From the NCBI RefSeq assembly GCF_035594125.1, contig NC_087155.1:3686692-3750691 (forward strand): 64,000 nucleotides of DNA, written 5' to 3'. The notes below the pieces were generated by a model, which was not told the origin of the DNA, ran no database searches, and worked only from the letters and a program-made list of their open reading frames with translations. Source of the stretch: Scylla paramamosain. Taxonomy: Eukaryota; Arthropoda; Malacostraca; Decapoda; Portunidae. A program made the translations under genes and the position numbers. Below, one piece after another: positions 53,577 through 64,000 of this stretch; the stretch's first letter is position 1, and the number at the start of each line of letters is the position of its first letter.

Positions 53577-53986
53577 CTCCCTCCCCATTCTCTGCCCTCC
53601 TACCGCTTCCTCTCCCTTGTCCATTATCTCTGACAGATAAGGGGAAGGGGAGGTGACAGGAAGGAAGTTTTGAGACAAGAGGAAAAAGGAAGGGAGAAAA
53701 AAGGAAAAAGGGGGAAGGGACATAACTGGGAAGGAGAGTGAGGTAAGGAAGTGGAGGATGGGAGGATATGAAGATGGGGAGAAAGTAGAAAGAATAAATA
53801 TAAGAAGCAAGGGTAGGAAGTGAGTGAAAAATTAGATGGAGAGAGGAAATACTGTGAAATAAATATTCTCTTTTCCTGTCCCCTACTTCTTTTCATTTTT
53901 TCTCCGATCATTTCCTTTTCATTTATGGTCCTTCCATTCATTTTCATTCTCAATCAGTCTCATTCAACTTCACAATCCTCACGATT

Positions 53987-53989
<3 letters not shown>

Positions 53990-54054
<65 letters not shown>

Positions 54055-54077
54055 CCATCCACACACACATACACACA

Positions 54078-54152
<75 letters not shown>
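53990..54152. repeat. (CT)n-(AC)n compound microsatellite
   Basis: CT at 53990-54053 then AC at 54061-54152. Confidence 0.98.
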
Positions 54153-54154
<2 letters not shown>

Positions 54155-54230
54155 TTTTAGATAAGATGGTAATACTTCACAGCCACAGCGCTGCATCACA
54201 CCAGATGTGGACAAAATACACTCACTTTTA

Positions 54231-54576
54231 AGGATTTTGGTGAAACTTTCCAAACTAGCATCCTACAGCTTCTATCCTTCTCTCTGTAACTTCATCCTCT
54301 CTGACCATTCTATTATTGCTGTGGTAGATGGTCACTGTTCTCCTAACAATGGTGTTCCTCAAGTTTCTGTCCTGTTACTCACTCTCTACTATTCATCAAT
54401 GATCTTCTAAACGAAACTACTATTCCTATCCACTCCTACACTGATGATACCACCCTGCACTTTTCCACGTTTTTTTTTGTAGATGTCCAACCCTTCAGGA
54501 AGTAAACAGCTCATACAGGGAAGCCACAAAATCCCTGACTTCTGATGTCTCTAAAATTTCTCATTGGGGTAGAGAA
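54231..54576 (+). mobile_element. Family A copy A10, RT fragment
   Basis: Matches the RT region from AGGATTTTGGTGAAACTTTC through [11 protein letters not shown] to TCTCTAAAATTTC, with deletions. Truncated at both ends. Confidence 0.85.
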
Positions 54577-54764
54577 GGGTTGGAAAAACCCAGGTTTTTA
54601 AAACCAACGTACAAGGTTATTCTGGGCTTTATTATTTTTTTTTTTTTGGTTTCATTGCTTTTTGGAGTTTTATTTTTTTTGTTTATTCCTCATATCTATA
54701 TGTAAATCAGGTTAAATAAACAATTAAAAAGTAACCTAGAGTGAAACTAAAGGTTTGATTTTTT

Positions 54765-56590
54765 TTTTTCCATGTAGGAGGGGCACTGGCCATGAGCAAC
54801 AAGAAAAAAAAGCCCCACTGAGGTGCCAGTCCATGAGAGAGTCAAAAGCACCCATCAAAAATCAAAGGATAAGTGTCTTGAAACTGAAAAGTTCAAGTCA
54901 TAGGAAGGAGGAAATACAGAAGCAAGCAGAGAGTTCGAGAATTTACCAGAGAAAGGAATGAATGATTGAGAATACTGGTCAACTCTTGCATTAGAGAGGT
55001 GGACAGAATAGGGATGAGCGAAAGAAGAAAGTCTTGTACAGCGAGGGTGTGGGAGAAGGAGACACAAGCAGTTAGCAAGACCAGAAGAGCAGTTAGCATG
55101 AAAATAGCAGCAGAAGACAACAAGAGATGAAACACTGCTGTAAAGAGAAAGAGACTGAAGACAGTCAGAGGAGTGGAGTTGATAAGACAAAAAGTTTTTT
55201 TATTTTACCTTGTCTAAAAGAGTGGTATGTGTGGAACCCCCTAATACATATGAAGTATACTCCATACATGAATGGATAAGGCCCCTGTACAGAGTAAACA
55301 GTTTGGGAAGGGGAGGGGGGAGGTTGAGAAAAATTGGTGGGGATGACTCAGAATGCCTAACTTCATACACTCTGTTTTAGCTAGAGATGAGATGTGAAGT
55401 TTCCAGTTCAGATTATAAGTAAAGGACAGACCAAAGATGTTCAGTGTAGAAGAGGGGTACAGGTGAGTTTCATTAAAGAAGAAGGGATAGTTGTCTGGAA
55501 GGTTATGTTCAGTTGACAGATGGAGGAATTGAGTTTTTGAGGCATTGAACAACACTAACTTTGCTCTGCCCCAATCAGAAATTTTAGTGATCAGAACTCA
55601 GGCATTCTGTGGCTTTCCTGCAAGAACTGTTTACTTCCTGAAGGGCTGGATGTCTATGAAAAGACATGGAAAAGTGCAGGGTAGTATCATCAGTGTAGGA
55701 GTGGATAGGAAAAGAAGTTTGGTTTAGAAGATCACTGATGAATAATAGGAAGAGAGTGGTTGACAGGACAGAACTCTGAGGAACACCACTGTTACTAGAT
55801 TTAGAAGAAAAGTGACTGTCTACCACAGCAGCAATAGAAGTCAGAAAGTAAACTCAAGATGAAGTTACAGGGAGAAGGACAGAAGCCATAGGAAGGTAGT
55901 TCAGAAATCAAAGCTTTGTGTTGGACTCTGTTAAAAGCTTTTGATATGCCTAAGGCAACAGCAAAATCCAGAAGATCACCAGTAGAGTGGACTGGACAGA
56001 ACCCATACTGGCAATCAGGTAGAAGATTGTGAAGTTGTAGATGTTTAAGAATCTTCCTGTTGAGGATGCATTCAAAACTTTAGAGAGGCAGGAAATTAAA
56101 GCAACAGGATGATAGTTTGATCGATTAAAATGGCCACCCTTTTCAGGAACAGGCTGAATGTAAGCAAACTTCCAGCAACAATGAAAGATAGATGTTGATA
56201 GACAGAGTTGGTAGAGTCTGACTAGGCAAGGTGCAAAAAAGGAGACACAGTTTCGGAGAACAATAGCAGGGACCCCATCAGGTCCATAAACCTTTTGACA
56301 GTTTAGGCCAGCAAGGGTATGGAAAACATCTCTGTGAAGGAGCTTAATAGGTAGCATGAAGTAGTCAGAGGGTGGAGGAGTGGGGAAAAAGCCCTGAATC
56401 ATCCAAGGTAGAGTTTTTACCAAAGATATGAGTAAAGAGTTCAGCTTTAGAATTAGATGAGATGGCAGTGGTGTTATCAGGATGAAGTAAAGGAGGGAAA
56501 GATGAAGAAGTTATTGTTTTTGGCTAGGTGCCAGAAGTCATGAAGGGAGTTAGATCATGAAAGCTTTTGACACTTTCTATTAATGAAGAA
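54765..56590 (-). mobile_element. Family A copy A11
   Basis: 3' end CATGTAGGAGGGGCACTGGC at 54771, then in reverse: ORF end, RT ([25 protein letters not shown]), and VYGPDGVPAIVLRNC up to about the endonuclease-RT linker. Frameshifted in many places. It faces A10 tail to tail. Confidence 0.88.
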
Positions 56591-56689
56591 CAGACACTTG
56601 TCTGTATCTGTATTTGGCTAGGTGCCACCCTTTGGTGATGTCCAGATCTTGCATCAACATGACTATGTGAACCCAACTTGCACCCACAC

Positions 56690-57060
56690 AACCAGTGGCA
56701 CCACAGCATTCCCATCATTGTCTTCCAGCCTTATTTTGTGATCATTCTGTCCTGAAAATGTCTCCTAAACAATTGAAAAGTGCTAGTGCAAGTGATGGGA
56801 AGAAGAAAAGTGTGATAACCATTGAAAAAAAGAAGGAAATCATTGCAAAATATGAGTGGCACTACCAGTGGCACCACAGTATTCCCACCATTGTCTTTCT
56901 GCCCTATTTTATGGTCATTCTACCCTGAAAATGCCCCCTAAGCAAGTGAATAATACGATTTCAAGTAGTGGGAAGAAGAAAAGAGTAATAACCATTGAAA
57001 AAAGGAGGAAATCATTGCAAAATATGCATGGTCTTGATCTTGATCTTGAGGCTACAGTAG
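56690..57060 (+). mobile_element. pogo/Tigger N-terminal fragment, tandemly duplicated
   Basis: Two units of about 178 bp each encode a Met-Ser/Pro-Pro-Lys-Gln start, KKKSVITIEKKKEIIAKYE in unit one and KKKRVITIEKRRKSLQNM in unit two. This is the N-terminal HTH lead of Tigger-type transposases. A (GA)n tract ends the second unit's neighbourhood. Confidence 0.65.
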
Positions 57061-57092
57061 CTTGGGATTACTCCTGAGCCAGGAGTCATCAA

Positions 57093-58014
<922 letters not shown>

Positions 58015-58188
58015 CTGCACACCACAAGCATATCCAACTATCAGAAGGAGAGGAGGAGAGTTGCCATTAACCTCTATTTTGTCTCTGAATCGAGCCAAGT
58101 CATTTATATCACAGTAGTCAAAGCGAACCCACAGAATCGTCTCCTTCCCTTCATAGTGCGAAGGATTGTTGTACGTCTGTGGAGTGAC
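58015..58188 (-). CDS. BCAS3: BCAS3 coding exon 2 (residues 49-106)
   Basis: Acceptor TTGACAG and donor GCAG|GTGAGA delimit 174 nt in phase 0. The peptide begins VTPQTYNN and contains ETILWVRFDYCDIND and SPPLLLIVGYACGVQ, the first propeller strands. These match the conserved BCAS3 IVWVRFENADLND and PPLLIMIGYSDGMQ. A (TA)n tract lies about 170 bp downstream in the next intron. Confidence 0.93.
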
Positions 58189-58960
58189 CTGTCAACAGAA
58201 GGAATATTATGATGCAAACAATTTCTTCTAATGCATGGCACTGGAAATGCATAATCTTTTAGTGCATTGCAATAATTTTATCTTCATATACATTGGAAAC
58301 CATTCAGACCAGAAACAGGCTGCAATCACCTATGGAAGTAAAGTGTGAAGCTCATTAGTAATTATTGTCCATGTCGTCTATGATTTGTTGAAAAAAATTT
58401 GTACTGTTTTTTGCTTCTTTGTCAAAATAACAATAGTTTACTGAAGCATTTGGAATAATTACCTCAATAACAAATATTCTAACAAGGAAGTTTCAGTTTC
58501 ATCTTTAGAATTCTTTCTTACTGTTGGTCACTTTCACTATGAATACAAAGTATTGTGACTATCACCAGTTTTGTAATATGATACTGAAAGGCAAGTTACT
58601 CTTTCTGATACAGCAAGGATAGCATCATCTGTTAGTTGACACCTACACTGAAACAATTCATGACACTGAAGTGAGTAACTAATTCAATAACTACATTTGT
58701 GAAATTAAAAACATAAGAACTGTAGATCACCAGTATGAAAGATCATACCACACAAGGATATTCTATGGACATATTCTCACGTGCTTTGGCTCAGACAGGA
58801 ACAAATGGAGAGTCTTGTGCTGTAGCCACTCATCGAAGGAGTTCCCAGGAAGATGCATCACAGCAGACTAAATTAGATTAGATCTCCTCATATAGAAATA
58901 TTTAGAGAAGTTTAGGATATGGAATAAACTCTTCAGAAATATGTTGTACAAGATATATTA
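58189..58960. other. BCAS3 intron 1, unassigned part
   Basis: No element recognised. Confidence 0.45.
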
Positions 58961-59747
58961 CAGTGGAACCTCAGTTCTAGAACTTAATTCTTCTTGAATA
59001 CCATTTGAAATCCAAAATAATCGAAAACCAAAACTATTTTCCCTATAGGAATCAATGTATAATGGATTGATCTGTTCCCAGACACCAGTCTACCCTGTCT
59101 TAGCGGCTTAAGACAGACGCTCCCCACAACCAACATGGTTGCTTCACAACATCTCCATCTTATAAATTATTTATCCAGAAAGGATGTATTGAATGAACTT
59201 AGTGACATAGAACTCATCAGAAGATACTGTTTAAACCATGCAGGTATTCTCTTTGTCACCAATCTAATGAGAAAAGCCTTACAGAGGGAGCACAGAGGAG
59301 CAACCCACTTACTGTCAAAATAAAGGTGATCATAAGACTTGGACATCTTGCTGCTGGGAAAAGCTACTAGAAAATGCAGTTGTGCAGTAGTGGTGGCATT
59401 AAGGGTCGTCCAGAGAGCCACAGGTGGCTTGGGATAACTCCTGAGTGCCGAAAACTGTTTGTTTACATTGAGGCTTTTCAACAGGATCACATTTATCTTA
59501 TTGCAAAGATTCAACTACTGTCTTACAATCTGTTTCTCCTCCAAAAATATAAAAATGAAGTAAATATCTATAGAAACTATATATTAGTAATAAACAGCAG
59601 CTTTTGCTGTCTTTTAATATTCAAAATCAAGTAACTTTGTTCTAGAACCAAATTATGGTACTACAACCGAAGCAATAATGAGTTTAAATTTTGTTCAAAA
59701 ACTGATTTGTTCAAAAAGGGAGATGTTAAGTAATCGAGGTTCCACTG
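58961..59747 (+). mobile_element. pogo-type inverted-repeat element with PIF/Harbinger-like coding remnant
   Basis: Ends CAGTGGAACCTC and GAGGTTCCACTG, flanked by TA on both sides, as in pogo/Tigger-type elements. Inside, 59135-59323 encodes MVASQHLHLINYLSRKDVLN and then LSDIELIRRYCLNHAGILFV and TNLMRKALQREHRG, which resembles the N-terminus of PIF/Harbinger transposases. No DDE domain. The mix suggests a composite, non-autonomous element. Confidence 0.65.
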
Positions 59748-60148
59748 TATTATAATTACATTATTATAATAACAAAATTATGTTTGAAGGCCATATTAAA
59801 AATTTGGATAATTTGTTATAAATCTTGTATAATGAAACAGTGGAGCTCCACATAATGGTGGAAAGAAGTAATCACAAATGAGAAATCAAAGAATAGGAAG
59901 GAACTGAACCATAACTACTAATGTATGTATCTCTAGCATTTCTATCAGAACATTCCCAAACCAAAAACATAATTTATAGCTGAAGGTCATTATTCCAAAT
60001 TGATCCTGTGTTCATATCAATATTCCAGTAAAATAACATTGAGGAGACTATTAGTGATATCATCTAGTCCTATTCAAATTACAATCAAATACTAATATTG
60101 ATAAAGAAGAATTACCACATTACCATTGTTCATCTAATTGAGAGATTA

Positions 60149-60341
60149 TGTGCAAAAGCTTCAGTTACATGCTACAGCAAAAGTCCCATCTTTCAACATC
60201 CAACATTTCAGAAAACCTGATATTTCCCATACAGAAAGTTATTTTGTGCAAAAGCTTCAGTTACATGCTACAGCAAAAGTCCCATCTTTCAACATCCAAC
60301 ACTTCAGAAAACCTGATATTTCCCATTCAGAAAGTTATCTG
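60149..60341. repeat. 96-bp tandem duplication
   Basis: TGTGCAAAAGCTTCAGTTAC begins units at 60149 and 60245; the two differ at a few positions. It includes the left terminus of the element at 60175. Confidence 0.9.
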
Positions 60342-60977
60342 ATCTTTTGGCATATTTCTAAAAGGTATTGGCACATAGCAATCGTCTGCTGTCATGTGTA
60401 GGCTCCACTGCCAACTACAGCACTCGTGGGTACAATGGTATGAGTGGTATATATGGGAATATTTTTTGGTATAAACTTGGAATATATAAATAAAGCACTA
60501 GACTGAGGAGGAGAGGAAAGGAATATTAGCGATCCAAAGCATAACAAACACTGAGTAAAAAAATAACAATAGGAGAGAGTCTATTGTGTTTACACTGCTA
60601 TATTCATCCTTCTATTCTGTCTTTGTGAACAAAGCTCCACCAGTGACTGAGGAGCAGAATGACCAGCAGATGTGACAAATCCTGCTGCTTTGGAGATGAA
60701 AGAGGGGGAAAGTGAAAAGAAGCCACAAGAAAAAATTCTGTTTATTTATCAGGTTTGCTGAAGCTGGACTTTTTTTTTCTAGAAATATGCCTTGCAAATT
60801 TTTGTGATTTCTATACAAATATGTTTTGGAGATGTTAGCTGTGTTTTCTGCAAATAAGTAAATAAATAGCAGCCTATGTTCTCATTTATTTATTGCTAAT
60901 ATACCCAATCGGATTTAGATCTGATCTTTCGGCATATTCAATGTTTCGGCACCTGCTGAAAGACAGGACTTTTACTG
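60175..60977. mobile_element. Short TA-flanked inverted-repeat element (803 bp)
   Basis: Left end CAGCAAAAGTCCCATCTTTC and right end (inverse CAGTAAAAGTCCTGTCTTTC) with TA at both borders. No transposase. The left end is present twice through a tandem duplication. Confidence 0.65.
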
Positions 60978-61389
60978 TATTGTTACCTTTAATTCATGGA
61001 TGTATTCTTTTTTTTTGTTTTTTACTACCATGGTAAGGTATTCAATGCATTTCATAATTCAATGTATATAAATTATTTGCTGAATGCAATTATATTATTC
61101 AGACCATAATGAAGAAGTCTTTTAACATGAATTAAAAACTACATATTGAATCATTCATGATCTCTAAAATGGCTTCTAAATAAAAATAAAATAAATATAA
61201 TAAGCATCAGCTTTCTTTTTCCATATACAATACATGGAAGAGATTACCTGATAACAGAAGGCAGCTACATTATGAGTAATTATCAAACTGTTATACCTTG
61301 CAATGACATATCCAACCATAGCGTGCTTATCTTCAACATGCTGGAGAAATTCTCAGCCATATAACAGAGCCTGTATTGGAGAAACCTGA

Positions 61390-61392
<3 letters not shown>

Positions 61393-61463
<71 letters not shown>
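61393..61463. repeat. (CT)n microsatellite
   Basis: About 70 bp of CT. Confidence 0.98.
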
Positions 61464-61465
<2 letters not shown>

Positions 61466-61850
61466 CAACAGTTTATCACAATTTTTTAACAATTTATATC
61501 ACATCTCTCTTACCAACAAGAAAGGGTGAACATCATGCCATGAACAAAAGTTACTCAAACTGAAACATTACTACTACCGCAATACTACAAGGATAGCCTC
61601 AGGTGGTCCAGATAGCCAGAATGATATAAAGATCTCACATGCCTTTCCCAACCATTAGACTCCCATTATAGCAAAGCAGAATTCACTTGGAAGTATATTA
61701 TCATGTCTTTCCTTACCTCCAGTTCAGATGCTTGAAGTTATTTATCTTGAAGTGATAAGATTTACACTGCAGTTTGTTCACAACTGCATCATGTATTGTT
61801 AAAGAGAGGTTTAACTATGCAATATTATTTACATGCCTAAGATAAATACA

Positions 61851-61853
<3 letters not shown>

Positions 61854-61906
<53 letters not shown>
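61854..61906. repeat. (CT)n microsatellite
   Basis: About 53 bp of CT. Confidence 0.98.
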
Positions 61907-61909
<3 letters not shown>

Positions 61910-62318
61910 CAATGAAAATGATGGAGTAGACCTAACAAATCTTTCAGTACTTCTTAGGCTGCTTGCACCTGAATCAGGAGCTAAGTGGTTAGTCAGACAC
62001 AGTGATTAGATAAAGTAAAAGCATACTCTCGATTTAACACAAACATATTCTTTCAGTTTTCCATTAGATCCAATAAACCAATTCACAAAATTCAGGTAAT
62101 TTGCTCACACTTCCAGTAACACTTCAGATACAGCCTACAAGCATGCTCATAAAACTGGTGCATGCCATGTTTGATGAAGAATTTAAGAGCTGTCCTCAAC
62201 TGTGAGAAACTCTTTACTAAATTTGGCAAGAATAATGAAGTTCTATTTAGAAGAAAATCTACTTTCTGAGAGAAGGTGCTCAAATTACACAGTTCATTAA
62301 ATCGAGAGTATACTTTAC

Positions 62319-62462
62319 CTTTGCCAGACAAGTCAAAGTTGCATGACTCACTTCATTGATGAATCCTGCCACATTCTCCACAAAAGTCTTCTCCACAACT
62401 GGCTCTGGACGAACCTGCTGACCCACCACAGGCCGGGAGTGACGTCCACTTTCTCCAGACAT
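62319..62462 (-). CDS. BCAS3: BCAS3 coding exon 1 (residues 1-48)
   Basis: Starts at ATG 62462 and encodes MSGESGRHSRPV at the N-terminus, ending FINEVSHATLTCLAK. The motif EKTFVENVAGFINEV corresponds to the vertebrate stretch before VPQAY. The donor is AAAG|GTAAAGT and the exon ends in phase 0. Upstream of the ATG an acceptor-like CATAG precedes CTAACC, implying a 5'UTR intron. In frame, the codons past the donor run on without homology, which supports the splice. Length is 144 nt. Confidence 0.9.
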
Positions 62463-63457
62463 GGTTAGCTATGGAATTTAACATAAGATATATTAAAGTA
62501 TGGCTTATATCAGGAACTACATTATGAAAACATCATCACAGCCAGAATACATCAAGATGGTTAAATTACTCCTTGTGGAATACTCACATGCCCATTCATG
62601 TACTTTTAATATAGTACTAAGTTTCAAGATTCATAGCCATCATGATAAAATCTTGAGTGACTTACTAGTTTAGACACAAAGAAATTATGTTGCTACAGTT
62701 AAGGCAGAAGTAGGAGATATAGGTAAGAAAATGGTAGAGAAAAGCAAAAAATGAGAATACATTAAAACCTCACTAAGTCACAGTAACTGAGGAGGCCAAT
62801 CAGACTTAACAAAAAATCTGACTTATCTGAACTCAGCACTACATTTAAATTCCTTGACCCCAAAGTGTTTGGCAAGCCTCAAAGCAGCATGCTGGATGTC
62901 CAAATCATGAACTGTTACCCATTCAGCTCTTTCTTGTATGTACCATTTATAGACAGATTTGTCAAGGTTTTTGTGCTACACCTTCTTCGCTCTATACAGA
63001 TGCTTCCCTTGGAAGGTTATCAACATAATACTTATCCAACAACCTATCTTCTTCCTACTACTCATCCATATAACAGTGTAAGTTACAAAGTACTTAACAT
63101 AAATATTTAGTATCTCTGATTAAACATAATCACATGAGGGTCCACGGCTGTGCGCTGTTGCTTGCCAAAAATTCAGCCTCCATTTCCAACAACCCTCAAT
63201 CACTCATTCATTCAAAAGAACTTCCAAGGTCATCCCTTTGTAGGCAAAAATGTTGATACTATTATCATGTCACTCATAATACATAAATGAATATCGATTA
63301 ATAACCTGCACATCTGTAAGTCTACCTCTCATCTTCATATTTAGAGGATGAGGATCCTGAAGTGTGAAAATATTCATAATCAGAATCACATGCACCACAG
63401 GAAAAAAAATTTATCTTCAGCAAGAAGTCACAATATTGAGGCTCAACCTCCGTAGTA
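62463..63457. other. Upstream of the BCAS3 ATG, probable 5'UTR intron
   Basis: An acceptor-like CATAG lies 6 bases before the ATG. No 5'UTR exon or promoter could be supported. Confidence 0.45.
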
Positions 63458-64000
63458 CTGTATTTCCCGCCATGTAAGATACACCAGAGTATAAGATGCA
63501 CCTATATTGTTAAAAAAAAATAAATAAAAACAAACTTTTTTTAAAGAAAAGTTACTATTATTCTTTGCTGTATTTCCTTTAATATTTGACCTAGAATCAT
63601 AAAAGAAATATCATAAAAAGCATCTATACTTCTCCCTTGCAATGGTGTTATTCTGCAAGTTATTGGTGTTTTAGCTCAGCAAGAAGTACATAGAGACAGA
63701 ACAACAATATATCAACTCTTTACACCTATGCCCATGCCCTGCATCTCCATCTTGTTTTGCCCATCTGCTCTCACTACTCTGTCCTCACCTAAAAAGAAAT
63801 ATAATTTCACTGTGCCCTTAAAGTTATGAGTGAACAAAACTAATTTATGCTTAACCATACAGCAGGATAAGGCCAAATCACCTTTATCTATCATTTTTGC
63901 CATGTGTAGCTGGACAATGGCCATCTCATATCTACATGATGACAATAATCATGACTTACTTTAAATTCATCTATATCTTAGCATTATTTTGATTATCTGA
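63458..64000. mobile_element. Left end of a pogo/Tigger-type element, runs off the window
   Basis: TA followed by CTGTATTTCCCGCCATGTAA and ATAAGATGCACC resembles the Tigger terminus at 31049 (CTGTATTTGGTGGCATATAG). Only one end is seen and no transposase is recognised. Confidence 0.45.

Larger units (their letters stand above)
60978..62318. other. BCAS3 intron 1, with two (CT)n tracts
   Basis: CT at 61393-61463 and 61854-61906. Nothing else recognised. Confidence 0.5.

Noticed and set aside
59167..59514. 115-codon minus-strand frame
   Set aside because: Antisense of the Harbinger-like remnant and its flank; the plus-strand reading is the one with homology.
62865..63110. 81-codon plus-strand frame near the BCAS3 start
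   Set aside because: No motif, no splice or promoter support, A/T-rich intronic DNA.

Overview
The window is eukaryotic, intron-rich and repeat-rich DNA, most likely from a decapod crustacean. That is inferred from very long (GA)n and (TA)n microsatellites, many 5'-truncated non-LTR retrotransposons, a DIRS-type element, and a nuclear copy of mitochondrial nad2 that reads with the invertebrate mitochondrial code. The species cannot be named from the sequence.

Only one host gene is visible. Ten coding exons on the minus strand (62462 down to 10206) splice in phase into 550 codons that match the N-terminal, beta-propeller part of BCAS3 (rudhira). The gene enters at the right with its start codon, its first intron lies in the 5'UTR, and it runs off the left edge; the C-terminal BCAS3 domain exons are not in the window. 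Its introns hold nearly everything else. A 43-nt exon-like duplicate of the end of exon 5 sits in intron 5 and would keep the frame.

Layout from left to right. 0-3.5 kb: GA/CT microsatellites and an internally deleted copy of retrotransposon family A. 3.5-9.05 kb: a decayed but structurally complete DIRS element (inverted termini, gag, RT/RNase H, tyrosine recombinase) on the minus strand. 10.3-11.6 kb: a non-autonomous transposon with about 340-bp inverted repeats. 11.6-19.1 kb: a nest in which a full-length family A element with an intact 986-codon EN/RT ORF interrupts a minus-strand RTE-type element, which also carries an L2/CR1-like 3' end. 19.5-21.5 kb: a decayed DUF7869-like gene. 22.3-23.6 kb: a Tc1-like transposase interrupted by a hAT-type MITE. 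24.6-25.3 kb: a pogo/Tigger remnant. 26.4-31.4 kb: RTE and L2-like remnants, then a Tigger element inserted in one family A copy and itself carrying another. 32.2-40.1 kb: (TA)n tracts, a Tc1 fragment and two long family A copies, one holding the nad2 NUMT. 44.3-46.8 kb: an imperfect inverted repeat full of microsatellites. 46.9-49.1 kb: a young RTE-like copy with a 671-codon RT ORF and a 15-bp target-site duplication. 50.5-57 kb: a Tc1 remnant, more family A copies and a pogo fragment. 59-61 kb: two short TA-flanked inverted-repeat elements. 63.46 kb: the start of a pogo/Tigger-type terminus.

Family A alone has about 11 copies, roughly 15 kb of the window. No tRNA, rRNA, CRISPR or prokaryotic feature was seen. 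Nothing here clearly amounts to an undescribed biological system. The best leads are the duplicated BCAS3 exon tail, the NUMT inside a retrotransposon, the intact EN/RT and RT ORFs, and an unassigned coding-like stretch at 31.4-31.9 kb.
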